Part shown: one piece after another, positions 5,437 through 5,491 of the stretch
Position numbering within the stretch: position 1 is the first letter of the stretch
Layout: each line of letters begins with the position of its first letter
Notes under the pieces: model-generated
What the model saw: the letters and a program-made list of their open reading frames with translations, nothing else
The model's database searches: none
Told to the model about the DNA's origin: nothing
Program-made: the position numbers and the translations under genes
From: CAIWXH01 sp964555675
Lineage (GTDB): Bacteria; Chloroflexota; Chloroflexia; Chloroflexales; Chloroflexaceae
Length of the DNA: 5,491 nucleotides
Assembly: GCA_964555675.1 (NCBI GenBank)
Contig: CAZKTU010000348.1
Span: 1-5,491, forward strand
Direction of reading: 5' to 3'

Positions 5437-5491
5437 GTAGGGGCGCACCCATGTGTGCGCCCAGCCCAGCCACGTGTAGGGGCGCACCCAT
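5437..5491. repeat. Palindromic repeat, two copies with 39-base period, cut by the window edge
   Basis: The 16-mer GTAGGGGCGCACCCAT occurs at 5437-5452 and again at 5476-5491. The first copy is part of a hairpin with perfect 8-base arms, GGGCGCAC (5441-5448) and GTGCGCCC (5455-5462), and a 6-base loop. The second copy is cut at the window end where its partner arm would follow, so the unit is probably 39 bases with at least two copies. Dispersed GTAGGGGCG-type hairpin repeats are familiar from intergenic regions of Chloroflexota and cyanobacteria (general recollection). It probably belongs to such a family rather than to a gene. Confidence 0.75.

Noticed and set aside
5300..5491. A - strand frame running in from the right edge to 5300
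   Set aside because: It runs through the promoter region and the palindromic repeat, ends over the molybdoenzyme start, and shows no protein-like features.
5433..5491. Start of a divergent gene at the ATG at 5433
   Set aside because: The SD and ATG are good, but every codon after the second is repeat DNA. It is kept as a finding rather than called a gene.
5437..5491. CRISPR array
   Set aside because: Only two copies of a 16-mer are present, the intervening DNA contains the partner arm of the hairpin rather than a spacer-like unique sequence, and no cas gene is nearby.

Overview
The window is GC-rich bacterial DNA (roughly 70% G+C by eye, with strong G/C preference at third codon positions). 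It carries four complete genes of recognisable families and the 3' end of a fifth. Organism: the base composition and the palindromic repeat at the right edge (core GGGCGCAC-loop-GTGCGCCC in the context GTAGGGGCGCACCCAT) recall filamentous Chloroflexota such as the Roseiflexus/Kouleothrix group. That is an impression from the repeat and codon style, not a demonstrated assignment.

Layout. Left block, + strand: the last 49 codons of an unidentified protein (stop at 150-152), a 193-base gap with a strong hairpin but no T-tract, then a class II aldolase of the rhamnulose-1-phosphate aldolase type (346-1161). Right block, all - strand, read from right to left: a cytoplasmic molybdopterin oxidoreductase (5303-3222), the two-subunit branched-chain amino acid exporter azlC (3153-2395) and azlD (2398-2081, ATGA overlap with azlC), and an alpha/beta-hydrolase of the epoxide hydrolase type (2009-1158). 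Gaps of 68 and 71 bases and no convincing internal promoter suggest one transcription unit, apart from a possible leaderless start at azlC. The two blocks converge so tightly that their stop codons overlap (TTAG at 1158-1161).

How the genes may work together. AzlCD form an exporter on established family grounds. The molybdoenzyme and the hydrolase are separate cytoplasmic enzymes of unknown substrate, and no electron-transfer partner for the molybdoenzyme is present. Oxidation or hydrolysis of a small metabolite coupled to amino acid export is conceivable but unproven. The aldolase suggests deoxy-sugar catabolism, but no rhamnose isomerase, kinase or transporter is in view.

The most interesting signals are regulatory and structural rather than a new protein system: (1) an intrinsic-terminator-like structure embedded in the last codons of the hydrolase gene, with its T7 tract before the stop codon and supplied by two atypical TTT codons; (2) a 16-pair hairpin whose 3' arm contains the azlC start codon, with no Shine-Dalgarno; (3) an aldolase whose expected second zinc histidine is glutamine; (4) a perfect TATAAT set in an 18-base dyad ahead of the molybdoenzyme, facing a possible divergent promoter; (5) a hairpin repeat with a 39-base period at the right edge. 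I saw no CRISPR array, tRNA, rRNA or insertion sequence.
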